Source: Halichoerus grypus
Taxonomy: Eukaryota > Chordata > Mammalia > Carnivora > Phocidae
Reading direction: 5' to 3'
Assembly: GCF_964656455.1 (NCBI RefSeq)
Contig: NC_135726.1
Coordinates: 23,385,168 to 23,449,167, forward strand
Length of the DNA: 64,000 bases
In this document: positions 21,181-33,814 of the stretch, in pieces
How positions within the stretch are numbered: the first letter of the stretch is position 1
Layout of the letters: the number at the start of each line of letters is the position of its first letter
The notes under the pieces: model-generated
Seen by the model: the letters and a program-made list of their open reading frames with translations, nothing else
What the model was told of the DNA's origin: nothing
Database searches by the model: none
Translations under genes and position numbers: made by a program

Positions 21181-22345
21181 TAGTTTTATACATAAGCATT
21201 TGTATTTACGTTAAGCTACACACAGATTTATACTGATGTCTCCAACTCTGACCCATTAAAACATGGATCATTCTGGACTCCTACACTTGCTTATCTGTAA
21301 ACCATCACTCAAACAGGGAGAAACCTGGCTTGTACTATCCCTTAAGTTAATTGTTCAATCTCAGTATATGTGTATAGGAGTACCCAAATTGTTAATGATG
21401 TCCCTCTGGCAAACATCTTCATTAACTAGAATATAGTGCTTAGGTACACTACTTCAACTTTAGTCTTAGAGTCAACTAATTTCCAAAGCAACTTTTTAAC
21501 CCACCCTTCATTAAGGTTGTTTCATACATTTATAATGCAATTCTGTTGTTTTGTCATATACCACATTCCACCAGGAATTTCTTCAACCTTCTAAATATTT
21601 TTAATTTACCTATATTAATTTGCTTATGATTATTATTGATTTTTAATTTTCCTATTCCTTGTGCTGTAAAGTTGTTTTGGTTTTGACGAATGCACAGAGT
21701 CATAGATCCATCACTACAGTATGATACAGAATAGTTTTATTGCCCTAGAAATTATTTGTAATTCATCTATTCAACCCTACACTCCCCCTGCTTGGAGCCC
21801 TGGCAACCAGTATCTTTCATTGTATCTATAAATATGCCTTTCCCAGGATGTCATATAATTGGAATCATATTATATAGCCTTTTCAGGCTGGCTTCCTTCA
21901 CTTAGCCACATGCATTTAAGTTCATCCATGTCTTTGCACAGCATGAAGCTCATTTCTTTTTATCACTGAATAATGTCCCATTGTATGGATGTACCAACGT
22001 TTGTTTATCCATTCAGTTATTAAAGGACATATTGGTTGCTTCGAGTTCTTGGTGATTATGCATAAAGCTGCTATAAAACTTTGCATGCAAGTTTTTGTAT
22101 GCAGATAAGTTTTCAAATTAGTTACACACATAAATAGGAGGGCAATTGTTGGATGGTATGCTAAGAGTATATTTAGTTTTGTAAGAAGCTGCCAAACAGT
22201 GTTCCCAAGTGTCTGTTGCATTTTACATTCCCCTAGTAATGAATGACATTTCCTGTTACTCCATCTTCTCACCAAAATTTGAAACTGTGTATTTGTTGGA
22301 TTTTAGTAATTCTAACAGGTGGTGGTGGTCTCTCATTACTGTTTA

Positions 22346-23075
22346 TTCCTGGAGGGCAGTTCAAGATAGCAGAATACGAAGACACTAAACTCTCATGGAC
22401 GCAGCAAATCCATAGCTATTTATAGAGCAATTCTCTCTGAATAAGACCTGATGACTAAACAATTCCTCCATCACAAAGTATTAAAAGGCCACATCAAGAT
22501 GGGTAGAAGAGGCAAAGTCTTGTCAAAGACTCCACTCCTGGTACAGTGTCCATCACTGGATGAATGAATAAAGAAGATGTGACATACATATACATACATA
22601 TGGAATACTACTCAGTCATAAAAAAGAATGAGATCTTGCCATTTGTGACAACATGGACAGATCATGAGGGCATTATGCTAAGTAAAATAAGTCAGGCAGA
22701 GAAAGACAAATACCATATATTTCATTTATATGTAGAATCTAGAAGAAAAAACAAATGAACAAACAAAACAAAACTCATAGATACAGAGAACAGATCGGTG
22801 GTGGCCAGAAGAGAAGGGGTTGAGGAGTGGGCAAAATGGAAGAAAGAGGCCAAGAGATATGAAATTCCAGTCATAAAATAAATAAGTCATGGGATGCAAC
22901 GTACAGAATGGTGACTATGGTCGACAATATTATATTACATATTATGTCACTTTATATGGTGACGGGGGAAAGTAGACTTATTATGGTGATCATTTCATAG
23001 TACATACAAAAATAGAATCATTATGTTGTACACCTGAAACTAATATGTCAATTATCCCTGAATAAAAAAAATTTG
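22346..23075 (+). mobile_element. L1 with internal deletion: 5' UTR fused to 3' end
   Basis: 22350-22545 matches the start of an L1 5' UTR (GCAGTTCAAGATAGCAGAAT, CCATAGCTATTTATAGAGCA, AAGGCCACATCAAGATGGGT). From about 22546 the sequence is the very end of ORF2 and the 3' UTR (GTCCATCACTGGATGAATGA, ATGGAATACTACTCAGTCAT, TAAAATAAGTCAGGCAGAGA, TTGTACACCTGAAACTAATA, AATAAAAAAAA). ORF1 and nearly all of ORF2 are missing. It lies inside the minus-strand L1, whose coding sequence continues on both sides. No clear target duplication seen. Confidence 0.85.
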
Positions 23076-24597
23076 CAATTTCTAAAGGAAAATGATGTTA
23101 AGCATATTTTCATGTGTTTATTTGCCATCTGTATATGTTCTTTTGAGAGATTCCTGTTTAGATCCATTGTCTATTTTTTAATTGGGTTGTTGGTTTTCTT
23201 ATTATGGAATTGCAAGAGTCCTAGGTATATTTTGGATATAAGATCTTTATCTGATATGTGTCTTGCCAGTGTTTTCTCCCTGTCTTTTCATTGTTTAAAC
23301 CATGTTTTTACAGAGGTGAACTTTTTAATTTTAATAAAGTCCAAATTATTATTTTGTCTTTTTTATATCATGCTTTTGGTGTTGCCCCTAAAACCTTATC
23401 ATGTAACTTAAGCTCACGTAGGTTTTTGCTTATGTCTTTTCTAAAAGTTTTATAGCTTTGAATTTTACATTTATGTCTATAATCCATTTTGAGTTAGTTT
23501 TTGTGAAAAGTGTAAGGACTGTGTTTACGTTCATTTTTTAGGATATAGACCATGTTTCAGCACCATTTGTTGAAAAGGCTGTCCTTTCTCCATTTAATTA
23601 CTTTAGTTCCTTTGTCAAAATTGGGTGGCTACACTATATAGATCTATTTCTGGGCTCTTTGTTACATTAATCTCTGTTTATTTTCCCTCATCAATACCAC
23701 ACTTTCCTGATTATTGTAGCCTAATGGTAAGTTTTGAAATTGGAAAGTGGGAGTCCTTCAATCTTGTTTTTCTTTTGCAAGATTGTTTTAGCTTATCTAA
23801 TCCTTTGAATTTCTATATGAATTTGAGAATCAGTGTGCTAATTTCTACAAAGAAGTCAGCTAGGATTCTAATAGGAATTGTGTTGAATTTGTGGATCAAT
23901 TTGAAAAATATTGCCACCTAAACAATATTAAGTTTTATGATCCATGAACAGGGATGCTTTGTGGGATCCCCCCTTTTATTTAGATTTTCTTTAATTTCCC
24001 TTAATAATATTTGTAGTTTTTCAGAATTCAAGATTTTTTCTCCTTTTGTTAAATCTATTCTTAAATTTTTATGCTATTTAAATAGAATTCTTCTGTTAAT
24101 TTTGTTTTGGACTGTTGATTGCAAGTGTATAGAAATACAATTGATTTTTGTATATTGAGTTTATATCCTGCAACACTGTTGAACTTGTTTAATAATTATA
24201 ATAGATTCCTAGTAGATTCTTTAAGGTTTTTTATATGTAAGATTGTGTCACCTGTGAACAATGTTTTACCTCTTTCTTTGCAATCTGGATCCTTTTTTCC
24301 ACCTAACTTTTCATTTTCGTACCTAAATTCCCTGCCTAAAACCTCTAGTATAGCATTGAATAGAAATAAGAGTACACATCATAGTCTTGTTTCTGATCTG
24401 AGGGGGAAACATCTAATCTCTCGTCATTAAATATAATGGCAGCTGTGGGTTTTTCATAGATATCCTGTCAGGCTGAGGAATTTTATTTTTATTCTTAGTT
24501 TGTTGAGTGCTTTTATCAGAATATTTGATTTTGGTAGATGTTTTTTCTGTATCTCTTGAGATGACCATGTGGGTTTTTCTGTTTCGTTTGTTTTTTA

Positions 24598-24645
24598 TTA
24601 TATATATAAAACATATATATATGTTTATTAAATTTATTTTTATTA
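24598..24645. repeat. AT-rich imperfect palindrome
   Basis: TTATTATATATATAAAACAT followed by ATATATATGTTTATTAAATT, in ORF2 of the ancient L1. Confidence 0.6.
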
Positions 24646-26400
24646 TATTGCTATAGTGTATTACATTAAGATATGATGCAATATATCTTGATATGGTGTA
24701 TTACATAATTGATTTTAGAAAATTAAACTAACATTTGATTCCTGGCAAAAATTCTACTTGGTTATGGAGTAGAATTTTTTTTTTACATGTTGCTGGATTT
24801 GGTTGGTAGTGTTTTGTTGAGGATTTTGTACTGACGTTCAAGGGGATATCAGTCTGTAGCTTTATTTTATTACTATGTCTTTGATTGATTTTGGCATCAG
24901 CTTAATTTTAACATTATAGAGAGATCTGGAAAGTGTTTCCTCTCTTCTATTTTGTAAAGGATTGTTATTAATTCTTGTTTTAAGTGTTTGGCAGAATTCA
25001 GCAGAGAGGACATCTGGGCCTAGGCTTTTCTTTGTGGGTAGTTTTTTGATAACTAATTAAATATCTTACCTTGTAGTAGGTTTATTCAGATTGTCTATTT
25101 TTTCTTGTGTTCATTTTGACACACAATTGTAGAATTTGCTCGTTTTATCTGAGCTAATTTATTAGCATATAATTGTTCATAGTATTCCTTTATAATCCTT
25201 TTTATCTCTGTGTGATCTGTGGTAATGTCTTTTATTGGTCATTCTAATAATTCTTTTTAATTTTTTTTTTTATTTTTTGTTTAGCTAAAGATTTGTCAAT
25301 TTTGTTAATATTTACAAAGAACATGCTTTTGGCTTAAATATTTAATTAATTTTCTATTTAATTAATTTCTGTTCTAACTTGTATTAGGACCTTGCTTCTG
25401 CCTACTTAAGCTGCTCTTCTTTCTCTAGTCTACTCAGGTCAAAAGCTTAGATTATTGATTTTGGTTCTTCCTCTTTTTTACAATATATGTATTTATACTA
25501 TATATTCTCCCCTAAACACTTTTATTACCTTACATAAGCCTTCACAAGTTGCATTTTAATTTTCATTTAGTTCAACATACTTTTTGAACTCATTTGAAAC
25601 ATTTTCTTTGACCCATGTGTTACATAGAAATGTTTAATTTCCCAGTACATGTGGATTTTCCAGCATATTAGTTATTGGTTTTTAGCTTCATTCCACTGTA
25701 GTCTAAGAATATATTGTGTCTGAATGATAGTGTTTGAAATTTTGGAAGTGTGTTTTATGGCTTTGAATGGGATCTATTGTGAAGAATGGTTCCAAATGAA
25801 CTTGAGAAGACTGTACTCTGCTCTTGTTGGATGGAATATTCCATAATATCAATTAGACTAAACTAGCGGATACAGTTGTTAAGGTCAATTATATCAATAT
25901 TTATTTTCTCTCTTCTTGGTCTATCAATATTGCATGAGGAATGTAGAAGTCTTCCATGATAATAGTGAATTTATTTCTCCTTACAGTCCCATCACTTTTT
26001 GCCTCATGTATTATTAGATGCATCACATTTAGGGTTATTCATCTTCTTGAAGAATGGACCCCTTTATCATTATATATGTCCCTCTTTATCCCTGATCATA
26101 TTCTTCATTCCAAAGTTTACTTTGTCTGACATTAGTACAGCTATTTGAGCTTTCTTACGATTTCTCAGCATGATATTTCTTTTTCTATCTTTTACTTTCT
26201 AATCTACCAAAGTCTGTATATTTACACTGGGTTTCATGGAGATAACAAGTAGTTGAGTCTTTTTAAAAATCCAATCTGACAATCTTTGTCTTTTAAAATG
26301 TGCACTGAAACCATTCATATTTAAGATGCTTATTGATATACTCACGAATGTAGGTGCCAGAAGCTTAAATTTCTTCTAGTGTCTTTGTGTCTCTGTTCTT

Positions 26401-27599
26401 GAACTTTTGGCCTCCCAAACTATTCCTTCTCAGAGAGAGCTGTGTCTTGCAGCTATTTTGGCTGTAATCCACTATTGTTATACTGGAGCCAGGTTGTTGG
26501 GATGGTAAGGCATGGGTAAGTGAGACATTATATAATTTGATGTCTAAATCCTTTAGTGAACTTGTGTCCCTGGGATATTAACTTCACAATTATTCTGTTG
26601 CTTCCTCTATCCTTGAGTGAGACAGGAAGTCTGGAGTATCTTGGAGTTAGAGAAATGCCTTCACTTTTCCCATGAAAAATGGGCTTTTGTTCTGGAGTAC
26701 CCTTGGACATATTCCACAAGGATTATTGTTCCCATCTTTCCAAGAGGGGCTCTTTCTTGGTTTTTCTTTTTGAGAACCTGTTGGGGTCCCTGGAGGTAAA
26801 ACTCACAAAGGTGTGACTGGATGCCCTCCTAAAGCTGCAGCATCCAGGAGTTCCTTACTTTGCTACAGCAATTCTTCAAAATAAACACTTAGTGTTTTTA
26901 CCAGTTATGGCTTCAGAATTTCTCTTCCAAGTAAGCATATTCACTTAATGTACCTGTTTGTCAGGGCTTTGAGTTGACAGCCTGCCCTGAGACCTCTGTC
27001 CTCTGAAGGGCCCAAGAAGAGCAGTTGAAATTAAGATTTTGTTTTTTTTTTTTTTTCATCTTTATTCTTATTATAAGGTTGGGAGTGACAAATTTCAAAC
27101 ATTTTACATGGTGGAGTTGAAACCAGGAACTACAGGATTAGTGAAATCTTTAGATATATATAAAAAAAAGCCAAATGTCTTAGGTTGTATTTGACCTAAG
27201 CAAAGGCTGAGAAAAGGAGTCATGTTTAAGTAATTTATGCGGAAGTTGATTCCAGAAAGCTCTGGTATGGGAGCAAAAACAGGAGACAGGGATGGGAAAA
27301 AAAACCAAATAGAGTATGTGAATGAACAGATTTTAATTAGAACCAAGTGGATCTCATCCTGCAGGATGCAATCAAGTCCTGCTGAGATCCTTGGTATGTT
27401 ATGTAAAGCCTAGAGACAAGAAACTTGGTAGTTATGAACCAACTCTCATTTGTTAGTGACATTAAATCCTCAGCATTTCAGGATTCCACCAGAGAAAATC
27501 TTGAAGCAAAGAAAAGAAGGTGATCACAGTAAGATGCCACTGGCCAAAGGAACAAGGGGTGGGAGACAATGATGACCTCTGCTACATCAAGTTTCATAC
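26401..27599. other. Unassigned; possibly more of the ancient L1
   Basis: The region beyond the ORF2 start could hold ORF1 or the 5' UTR of the old L1, but I recognise neither. A T15 run lies at about 27042-27056. No gene supported. Confidence 0.35.
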
Positions 27600-27690
27600 A
27601 GATATATTCTAATGCTCATATCACACAGATAGTAAGTGAGTATGGCCAAGACTAAAACTGAAATTTCTGTGTTCTCTCTACTCGGTTCTC
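27600..27690 (-). mobile_element. MIR SINE fragment
   Basis: CATATCACACAGATAGTAAG and 'aagactaaaactgaaatttctg' resemble the reverse MIR core (GGTCACACAGCTAGTAAGTGG). Confidence 0.6.
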
Positions 27691-28599
27691 TTTATCCATT
27701 TTACCAAATAATGTTTTCTAAGAAAATATAGTATTCCTACAGTTTCACAAAACTTTTTAATAACACATGTTCTGTTCAGAATTCACCAAGTTTTCAAAAG
27801 ATGTGAGAGTCTTCTTGGTCCTATATTTGGATGCTGAAACAAGTAGCCAAAAGACAGCTATAAGGAAATGTCTAGCTTATGAGGCATCGATCTTGGGCTC
27901 ATCATTCAGAAAGACAACCAACTTTGAGGATAAAGCATTACAGGAGAGTAATGATGTTTATTTCTGTTTGTTGCTTTGTTCTGTCCCCTAAATGTGCCCT
28001 TTTCCCAAAAATATAGTTTAGAAACCATTTACATTTGTAAGCTTCACTGATTTTCCATCTAAAGTTGTAAGAAGAATTCACTTGTAGTTTAAGAACTTTG
28101 ATTAAAAAAACTTTCTATTTAAATTATCTCAAAATATATTCATTTGAATTGCCAGAGAATTTAGTTTAATTCAGATAGTGCTTTAGGTATGCAGGACATG
28201 CGTGGAAAGATTTAATATTAAAAATGTCCAGACATTCACTGAAGTACAGAAATCTATTGTTCTCTCTTTATTTTCAATAATTACACAGTCACTAAAATTC
28301 ATGTAAAATCTTTGTGTGTCCATTTTACTCATTGCTACTTTTCTTCCAATTCTGGACCAAGGTTTTCTTTCCTGATTCAGGTCTATAAACTGAAAGATTC
28401 TCCTTGATCTGTATAGTACAAAATAGATGTACAGAATAGTGCTCACATGCATGTGTTCAAAATCAGATTCTATTCTAATCATGGCTCTTTTATATTGGTG
28501 CAACATTTTTATACATTACTCATTTAAGTAACATGTGGCTTTGGACAAGTTACAACCTATCAGGATATTGCTTTATTTATGTATAAAGTAGGAGACCTT
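27691..28599. other. Unassigned DNA
   Basis: A 107-codon minus-strand frame at 28183-28506 has no recognisable features. Nothing else seen. Confidence 0.4.
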
Positions 28600-28803
28600 G
28601 GGATGCCTGAGTGGCTCAGTGGGTTACGCATTTACCTCTGGCTCAGGTCATGATCCCAGGGTCCTGGGATCGAGTCCCACATCGGGCTCCTTGCTCTGCA
28701 TGGAGCCTGCTTCTCCCTCTACCTCTGCCTGCCGCTCCCCGTACTTGTCCTCTCTCTCTCTCTTTCTGACATATAAATAAATAAATCTTAAAAAAAAATT
28801 TAA
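28600..28803 (+). mobile_element. CAN-SINE, variant body
   Basis: Head GGGATGCCTGAGTGGCTCAG, body CCTCTACCTCTGCCTGCCGC and TCTTTCTGACATATAAATAA, different from the main subfamily here. Flanks AAAGTAGGAGACCTT (28585-28599) and AAAGTAGGTGAACTT (28804-28818) match at 13 of 15 bases, showing some age. Confidence 0.95.
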
Positions 28804-28818
28804 AAAGTAGGTGAACTT

Positions 28819-29842
28819 ACCCCATAAGTAACACACTGGATACTCAACAAAGTCGGCTGTCATTAGAGAATTCCAAAGGCTTGAATATGTTTTCCAATTA
28901 GCACTTCATTTTATACACTTCACTTATCCAACTCTTAAAAAGAATCACCAATAGGACCCATAACTTTCACAAACCTATAGAAACAACTTTTTCTTGTTAT
29001 TGTTGTTTCAAAAAATGTTTGATTTAATATACAAATTTGATTATTAAAATGAAAGTATATGAAAACTATGTACATGATCTCCAAACGCCCCTGCCTCTTG
29101 TTAAATGCTCCTAGACTTCCAAATATAATTAAATCATCTGTGGGCTTGAAAACATTGAAATTTTTTTTGAAAATACCTAAAGTGGTATTTCTTGCAGCTT
29201 TTGTCAGTAGTAGCTGAAAATAGATTTCAACAAAACAAATTAAAAACCATTGAATCCTCCAAAATGTCCCCCAAACAAAATAAACCAGTCAAGAAATTCA
29301 TCCATTTGTGCCGACTTCATCACTTTGACTTCCTATTGAATTGTTTCCAAGTTGGGCTCATTGCTAATTTAGAATTTTGCAGAATGTTCATTAAGTTTCC
29401 AGCTGGCTGAAATTGTGAGTTTGCTTTGCATGAATTTGGGTGAGAAAAGAAACCTAAGTAATATTTGTCAAATTCATGAAATTTTCATGAGAGTAAATAA
29501 AAGCCCCTATTTTTGCTTGATAAGTATTTTACTTCTTGGCCCCATGGTTCCTTGATACGAAAATCATTGCTACAATCATTACTAGAACTTTCTCTTTGGT
29601 TGGGACAAATTCTTAGGTGATTTAGATAACCATAAAATTAAAACAATCATTTCTCGCTGAATTTTGCCTAAAGGCAATTTTAGGCAATTGTGCTTCAAGA
29701 GATGTGCATGTACACTTTAATTTGGGAATATACAATCAATCAATAAATTATAGTTAAATTCATGGCTTATCAGACCTTGGGAATTTTCTTCTTCTCTGTT
29801 CAGTAACATATTCTTGGCCTGGTAGGTCAGTGCTTTTACCTA
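28819..29842. other. Unassigned DNA
   Basis: Nothing recognised on either strand. Confidence 0.4.
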
Positions 29843-30313
29843 CAGTAGCCTCCCCCCCCCGCCCCTTTCTCTGTGGTTTTGCTTTCCGTAGTTCAGTTAC
29901 CCCTGGTCAACCACAGATAGAAAAGGATGATCCTCCTCTGACCTATCTTCAGAAGGTCAATAGCAGCCTAATGCTACGTCACAATGCCTACATCATTCAC
30001 CTCACTCCATCTCATCACTGTAGATATTTTATCAACTCATCATCACAAGAAGGACAAGTATAGTACAAGAGGGTATTTTGAGAGATAGACCCACATTCAC
30101 ATAAATTTTATTAAAGTATATTGTTATAATTGTTCTATTTTTTATTAGTTATTTTTAATCTTACTGTATCTAATTTGTAAATTAAACTTTATTATAGGTA
30201 TGTACATATAGGGAAAAAAACCACAGTATATACAGGGCTCTGGTCTACAAGCAGTTTCAGGCATCTACTGGGGGTCTTGGAACACATGTCCTGTGGATAA
30301 GGGGAGACCCCTG
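29843..30313 (+). mobile_element. Tigger-type nonautonomous DNA transposon
   Basis: Left end CAGTAGCCTCCCC (preceded by TA, 29841-29842) and right end GGGGAGACCCCTG form a decayed inverted repeat. Near the left end CTGTGGTTTTGCTTTCCGTA and CAGTTACCCCTGGTCAACCA, and near the right end GCAGTTTCAGGCATCTACTG and GGGGTCTTGGAACACATG, are typical of Tigger3/4-derived elements. No transposase remains. Confidence 0.85.
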
Positions 30314-30758
30314 TGAATTATTTATTGGAACTCCACAAATCAAATGGGAGCATTTACTCATATCTATTTTTTAACCTACTGGCTCTTTATAAGATCCTCA
30401 CTAGTCTGAAGGTTCATGAAAAATATATAATATAGAACACCCTATGTATTCAGGTGTTTGCTCCTTAGCAACTGTACCAAACAGGAATTTGACCAAAACT
30501 CAGGAAGAAAATAAACAAGCATATAAGGAGTCAACGTATGTGACACAGAGTCATGACCTATTACTAGTCATTGATTTTCTTTGCAGCCTTATTTTAATTA
30601 TGCAACAATATTACCCAGCCTAAATTCATTTTCAATGGCCAAATGGAATAACCTTCACTGCCTGTCCCTCACCAAATGAGTTTCATGTTCCTCCTGTTTG
30701 CTCTCATACGTATCTTCTGCTGGCCTTTTTAATAGTACTTATTGCACTGATTTATACT
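30314..30758. other. Unassigned DNA
   Basis: Nothing recognised. Confidence 0.4.
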
Positions 30759-30852
30759 CCCTCCCTCCCTCCCTTCCTCTTTCTTCCCTCATTCTCCTTC
30801 TCTCTTTCTTTTCTCCCTCCTTCCCTCTCTCCCTTTCTCTCCCCACTCCCAC
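30759..30852. repeat. Polypyrimidine (CCCT)n tract
   Basis: ACTCCCTCCCTCCCTCCCTT and following CT-rich sequence, over 90 bases with very few purines. Confidence 0.9.
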
Positions 30853-33028
30853 CATGAGCTCTGACATGTGACTGGTCTTTTCTTTGTTTAATGTTCATGC
30901 AGTAGGTAGTCAATTTCTACCTATTTTGGAGTTTAAGACTGTTTTTTATCAGTGCATTTCGATAAAGCAATCCTTAAGACCTTCCTTGTGATTAATTTAC
31001 AAGTAGACAAAATTAATGTTAATTAAATGTGTAAAAGAACTTCTGTTCTGTTAATCGAGTTTAATTGTATTTATATTTGAAATTTGAAAGAAAACTATTG
31101 CTTTCATGAAGTGCTTCATTTTATTTCTTTTTTAAACTATGTCTATCTATTTAGAAGAAAAAAATAAAAACAAGCAGTCACATTTATAAACAGGTCATTG
31201 AAAACTCCACGCTAGTAATGATGATAATAATAATCGAAACAATGTTAATAGTAACATAAACATCAATCACCACTGCTATGCTTGAATTGTATACCCTCTG
31301 CCCTGTAGGTGCGCAGCCTCGCCCATGACCAACATCTCTCACCAGAGTGGACTGATGAGCCTACGACACAGCAAAACCCAGAGTCCATTCTTTACACTAC
31401 GATTCACTCTTAGTGTTGCATATTGTATATGTTTAGGCAAATTTATAATGATGTGTACTCACTATTACAGTCCCATACAGACCAGTTACACTGCCCTAAT
31501 ATGAGATTTTATATAAGATTTTTACATATGATTTTAAATAAGATATAAGATTGTAAACTGTAGAAAATCATAAAATATATATTACTGTGCTTAGTATCCC
31601 CAGTGATAAGCACAGGGCCTGGCAAAACAACAGACCCCGTGATGTATGCTTTAAATTAAAAGCAGTGATAGCCTATTTAATACCAAAAGCAAATATTTCT
31701 TTCTTCACATTCTATTTTGTTGCCATTGTTAATAAATGAACCTTGTAACTGACAAAATTTAAGAGAATCTCACTGGGGAGAAAGACTGTGTTGAAATTAG
31801 GTTTTTAAATAGCACAGCTGTTACAAAGGAGACAAACCCGACAGGCCATTTCTATCCTCATTTGCCTGTACTCTCAGGTCTGAGGGACCTTTCCCAGTTT
31901 CTAAGTCAACACAAATCAAACATGATCACACTGGTTTGTCCTTTATGTTTCACTGTCCAAGTATCACACTATTACCCAATGTCTTTTGGGCTAAAGTTAG
32001 AGGCTTTTTATCTTGGCATCTAAGGCAGATCGGTGATACACCTGATGTTAGTGTCCAAACTAATCACAATGGTACACAGAGTTAAGGTCAGTCAGCTTTT
32101 AAATGCTAATTGTTCTGCCAACGGTCTTCATTTACAAAGATTTTAAAGGCCAAGCTTATGTAGTATCTAGTGCAACAGGCAGACATACATTCCTTAATGG
32201 AAAATCCCAAAGCAGATATCATTAGGGGGGAAAAAAAAAACCCTAAAAGAAGTCAAATATAAAAGTTGCTTGTGGGAGGGAGGGAGAATAGATTCTTACA
32301 TTTCAATAGAATACATAAAAGCAAATTGAAAAAGGGTTCAAATCTACCACCTGCTTCTGCTCCTTCCCCCATCCTTCTTTTGCATTAGTAAGCCCTCTGC
32401 CCTATGCCACAGATTTACAAGTAAGTTAATGTCTTAAGGCTCGTTATTTCCCAGCTGAGTTGTGTGTGCCTTCTACCAGCTTACTGAAAGCAACAACAAC
32501 GACCACAAGAAAAAACTATTTTTGTATTACAACATTTCCATCTATCTTTCAGGCCCAATATCTGTTTCACTTTTTCCTTTGTTTCCTTTAAGTTGTCTGG
32601 TTGCTTTATATTCATATATGAAAACCACTCTGGGCTGCCCAGATTTCCCTCTGAAACTGTTTTCCCACTGTAGCAGTTTTGATAGCAGGAGCTTATTACA
32701 ACATAACCTGATGGAGCATTACAGAGTCGGCTTTGGAGATAACATTTTCTGGTGTTTTATCTGGCTTATTAGTGGTTTTCCAGGTGTGAGGGTAATTCCT
32801 CAAGCGTTGAAATTATGTGAAGGGCCTTTGACTTAGCGACATTGGCAGAAGTGAGGGGAGGACACAGAGATACTTTTACACTGGTCATAATGCTGCAGCC
32901 CCTGCCAAGAGAATGCATTCACCATTCAGAACCCTCTGTGTCTTCTCTGGAACCAATTTCCAAAAATGTATGTTTGCTTGTGGTGTGTATTTAAAGGTTA
33001 CTTGGCGATCCAAATATCACCATTAGCC
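30853..33028. other. Longest repeat-poor interval
   Basis: About 2.2 kb with no recognised transposon, RNA or gene. A 124-codon plus-strand frame (32462-32836) has no signal peptide, domain or motif I can name. Exon or enhancer content cannot be excluded without comparative data. Confidence 0.4.
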
Positions 33029-33330
33029 AAGTCAGTCAGAGAAAGACAAATACCATATGATTTCACTCATATGTGGAATTTAAGAAACAAACCAAATGAA
33101 CAGAGGGGGGAAAAGAGAGAGGCAAAGCAAGAAACAGTCTCTTAACTGTAGAGAACAAACTGAGGGCTACTGGAGAGGCAGTGGGCGGAGGGATGGGTGA
33201 AACAAGTGACAGGCAGTAAGGAGGGCACTTGTGATGAGTACTGAGTGTTGTATGTAAGTGATGAATCATGGAATTCTACTTCTGAAACTAATATTATACT
33301 GTTTGTTAACTAACTAGAATTTAAATAAAA
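33029..33330 (+). mobile_element. Carnivore-type L1 3' end, 5'-truncated
   Basis: GTCAGTCAGAGAAAGACAAA, TACCATATGATTTCACTCAT, ATGTGGAATTTAAGAAACAA and the terminal GAAACTAATATTATACTGTT plus GAATTTAAATAAAAA. Only the last 300 bases are kept. A CAN-SINE stands just downstream. Confidence 0.9.
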
Positions 33331-33344
33331 ATTTGGAGAAAGAG

Positions 33345-33540
33345 GGCACCTAGGTGGCTCAGTCGTTAAGCATCTGCCTTCGGCTCGGGTCATGATCCCA
33401 GGGTCCTGGGATCGAGCCCCCACATCGGGCTCCCTGCTCGGCGGGAAGCCTGCTTCTCCCTCTCCCACTCCCCCTGCTTGTGTTCCCTCTCTCGCTGTGT
33501 CTCTCTCTGTCAAATAAATAAATAAAATCTTAAAAAAAAA
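33345..33540 (+). mobile_element. CAN-SINE, young subfamily
   Basis: Head GGGCACCTAGGTGGCTCAG, body ACTCCCCCTGCTTGTGTTCC, tail AATAAATAAAATCTT then poly(A). AATTTGGAGAAAGAG repeats exactly at 33330-33344 and 33541-33555. Confidence 0.97.
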
Positions 33541-33814
33541 AATTTGGAGAAAGAGAAAAAATAAAACACATATATTAAAACAACAGTATTACCCCCCATG
33601 GCTCTGTCTTTGGGTGGCTCACATGCCTGAAAAGAATAATTCTCATTTTAATTTTTTCTGAGTTATTTGTAGTGTGCAATCCATCAGGATACACTTGGTA
33701 CACTTTGTACTCAAGAAAAATTGCTTGACCATTTCTTTTCTCATCAACAATGTGAAGCAGAAGCCTATGCTTTGCAGATAACATGGCTAAGGAAGAAAAC
33801 ATACAGTAACTAAC

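Larger units (their letters stand above)
22150..26395 (-). pseudogene. L1 ORF2 relic (endonuclease plus reverse transcriptase)
   Basis: Read leftwards from about 26395. The N terminus is recognisable: near 26310 the minus strand reads N-x-N-G-F...K-R-Q-R-L-S-D-W, the usual L1 ORF2 opening. Near 26125-26215 it reads K-V-K-D-R-K-R...K-K-A-Q-I-A-V-L-M-S-D-K-V-N-F, the endonuclease segment. Around 24246-24260 the reverse-transcriptase F-A-D-D box is degraded to F-T-G-D. Numerous stops and frameshifts are present and a second L1 interrupts it at about 22346-23075. In live L1 this protein nicks DNA and copies RNA; this copy is dead. Confidence 0.85.
18465..26400 (-). mobile_element. Near-full-length ancient L1, multiply interrupted
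   Basis: One minus-strand L1 runs from its 3' UTR at 18465 to the start of ORF2 near 26395. The 3' UTR lies in three pieces (18465-19052, 19266-19647, 20974-about 22250); the plus strand reads TGTTACAATTAATGAACTAA, CTCATGATTAGATTGGGGTA, TGTATATTTCCTGTCCCAGT and so on, in normal L1 order. ORF2 follows. Later insertions are a CAN-SINE (19053-19265), an LTR (19648-20973) and a plus-strand L1 (about 22346-23075). With these removed, about 5.6 kb of L1 remains. The long 3' UTR fits an old L1M subfamily. ORF1 is not recognised. Confidence 0.85.

Noticed and set aside
23073..24430. Series of plus-strand open frames of about 65-112 codons
   Set aside because: They are antisense to the ancient L1 ORF2.
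32462..32836. 124-codon plus-strand frame
   Set aside because: No recognisable motif or family resemblance; a frame of this length arises by chance in 64 kb of DNA.
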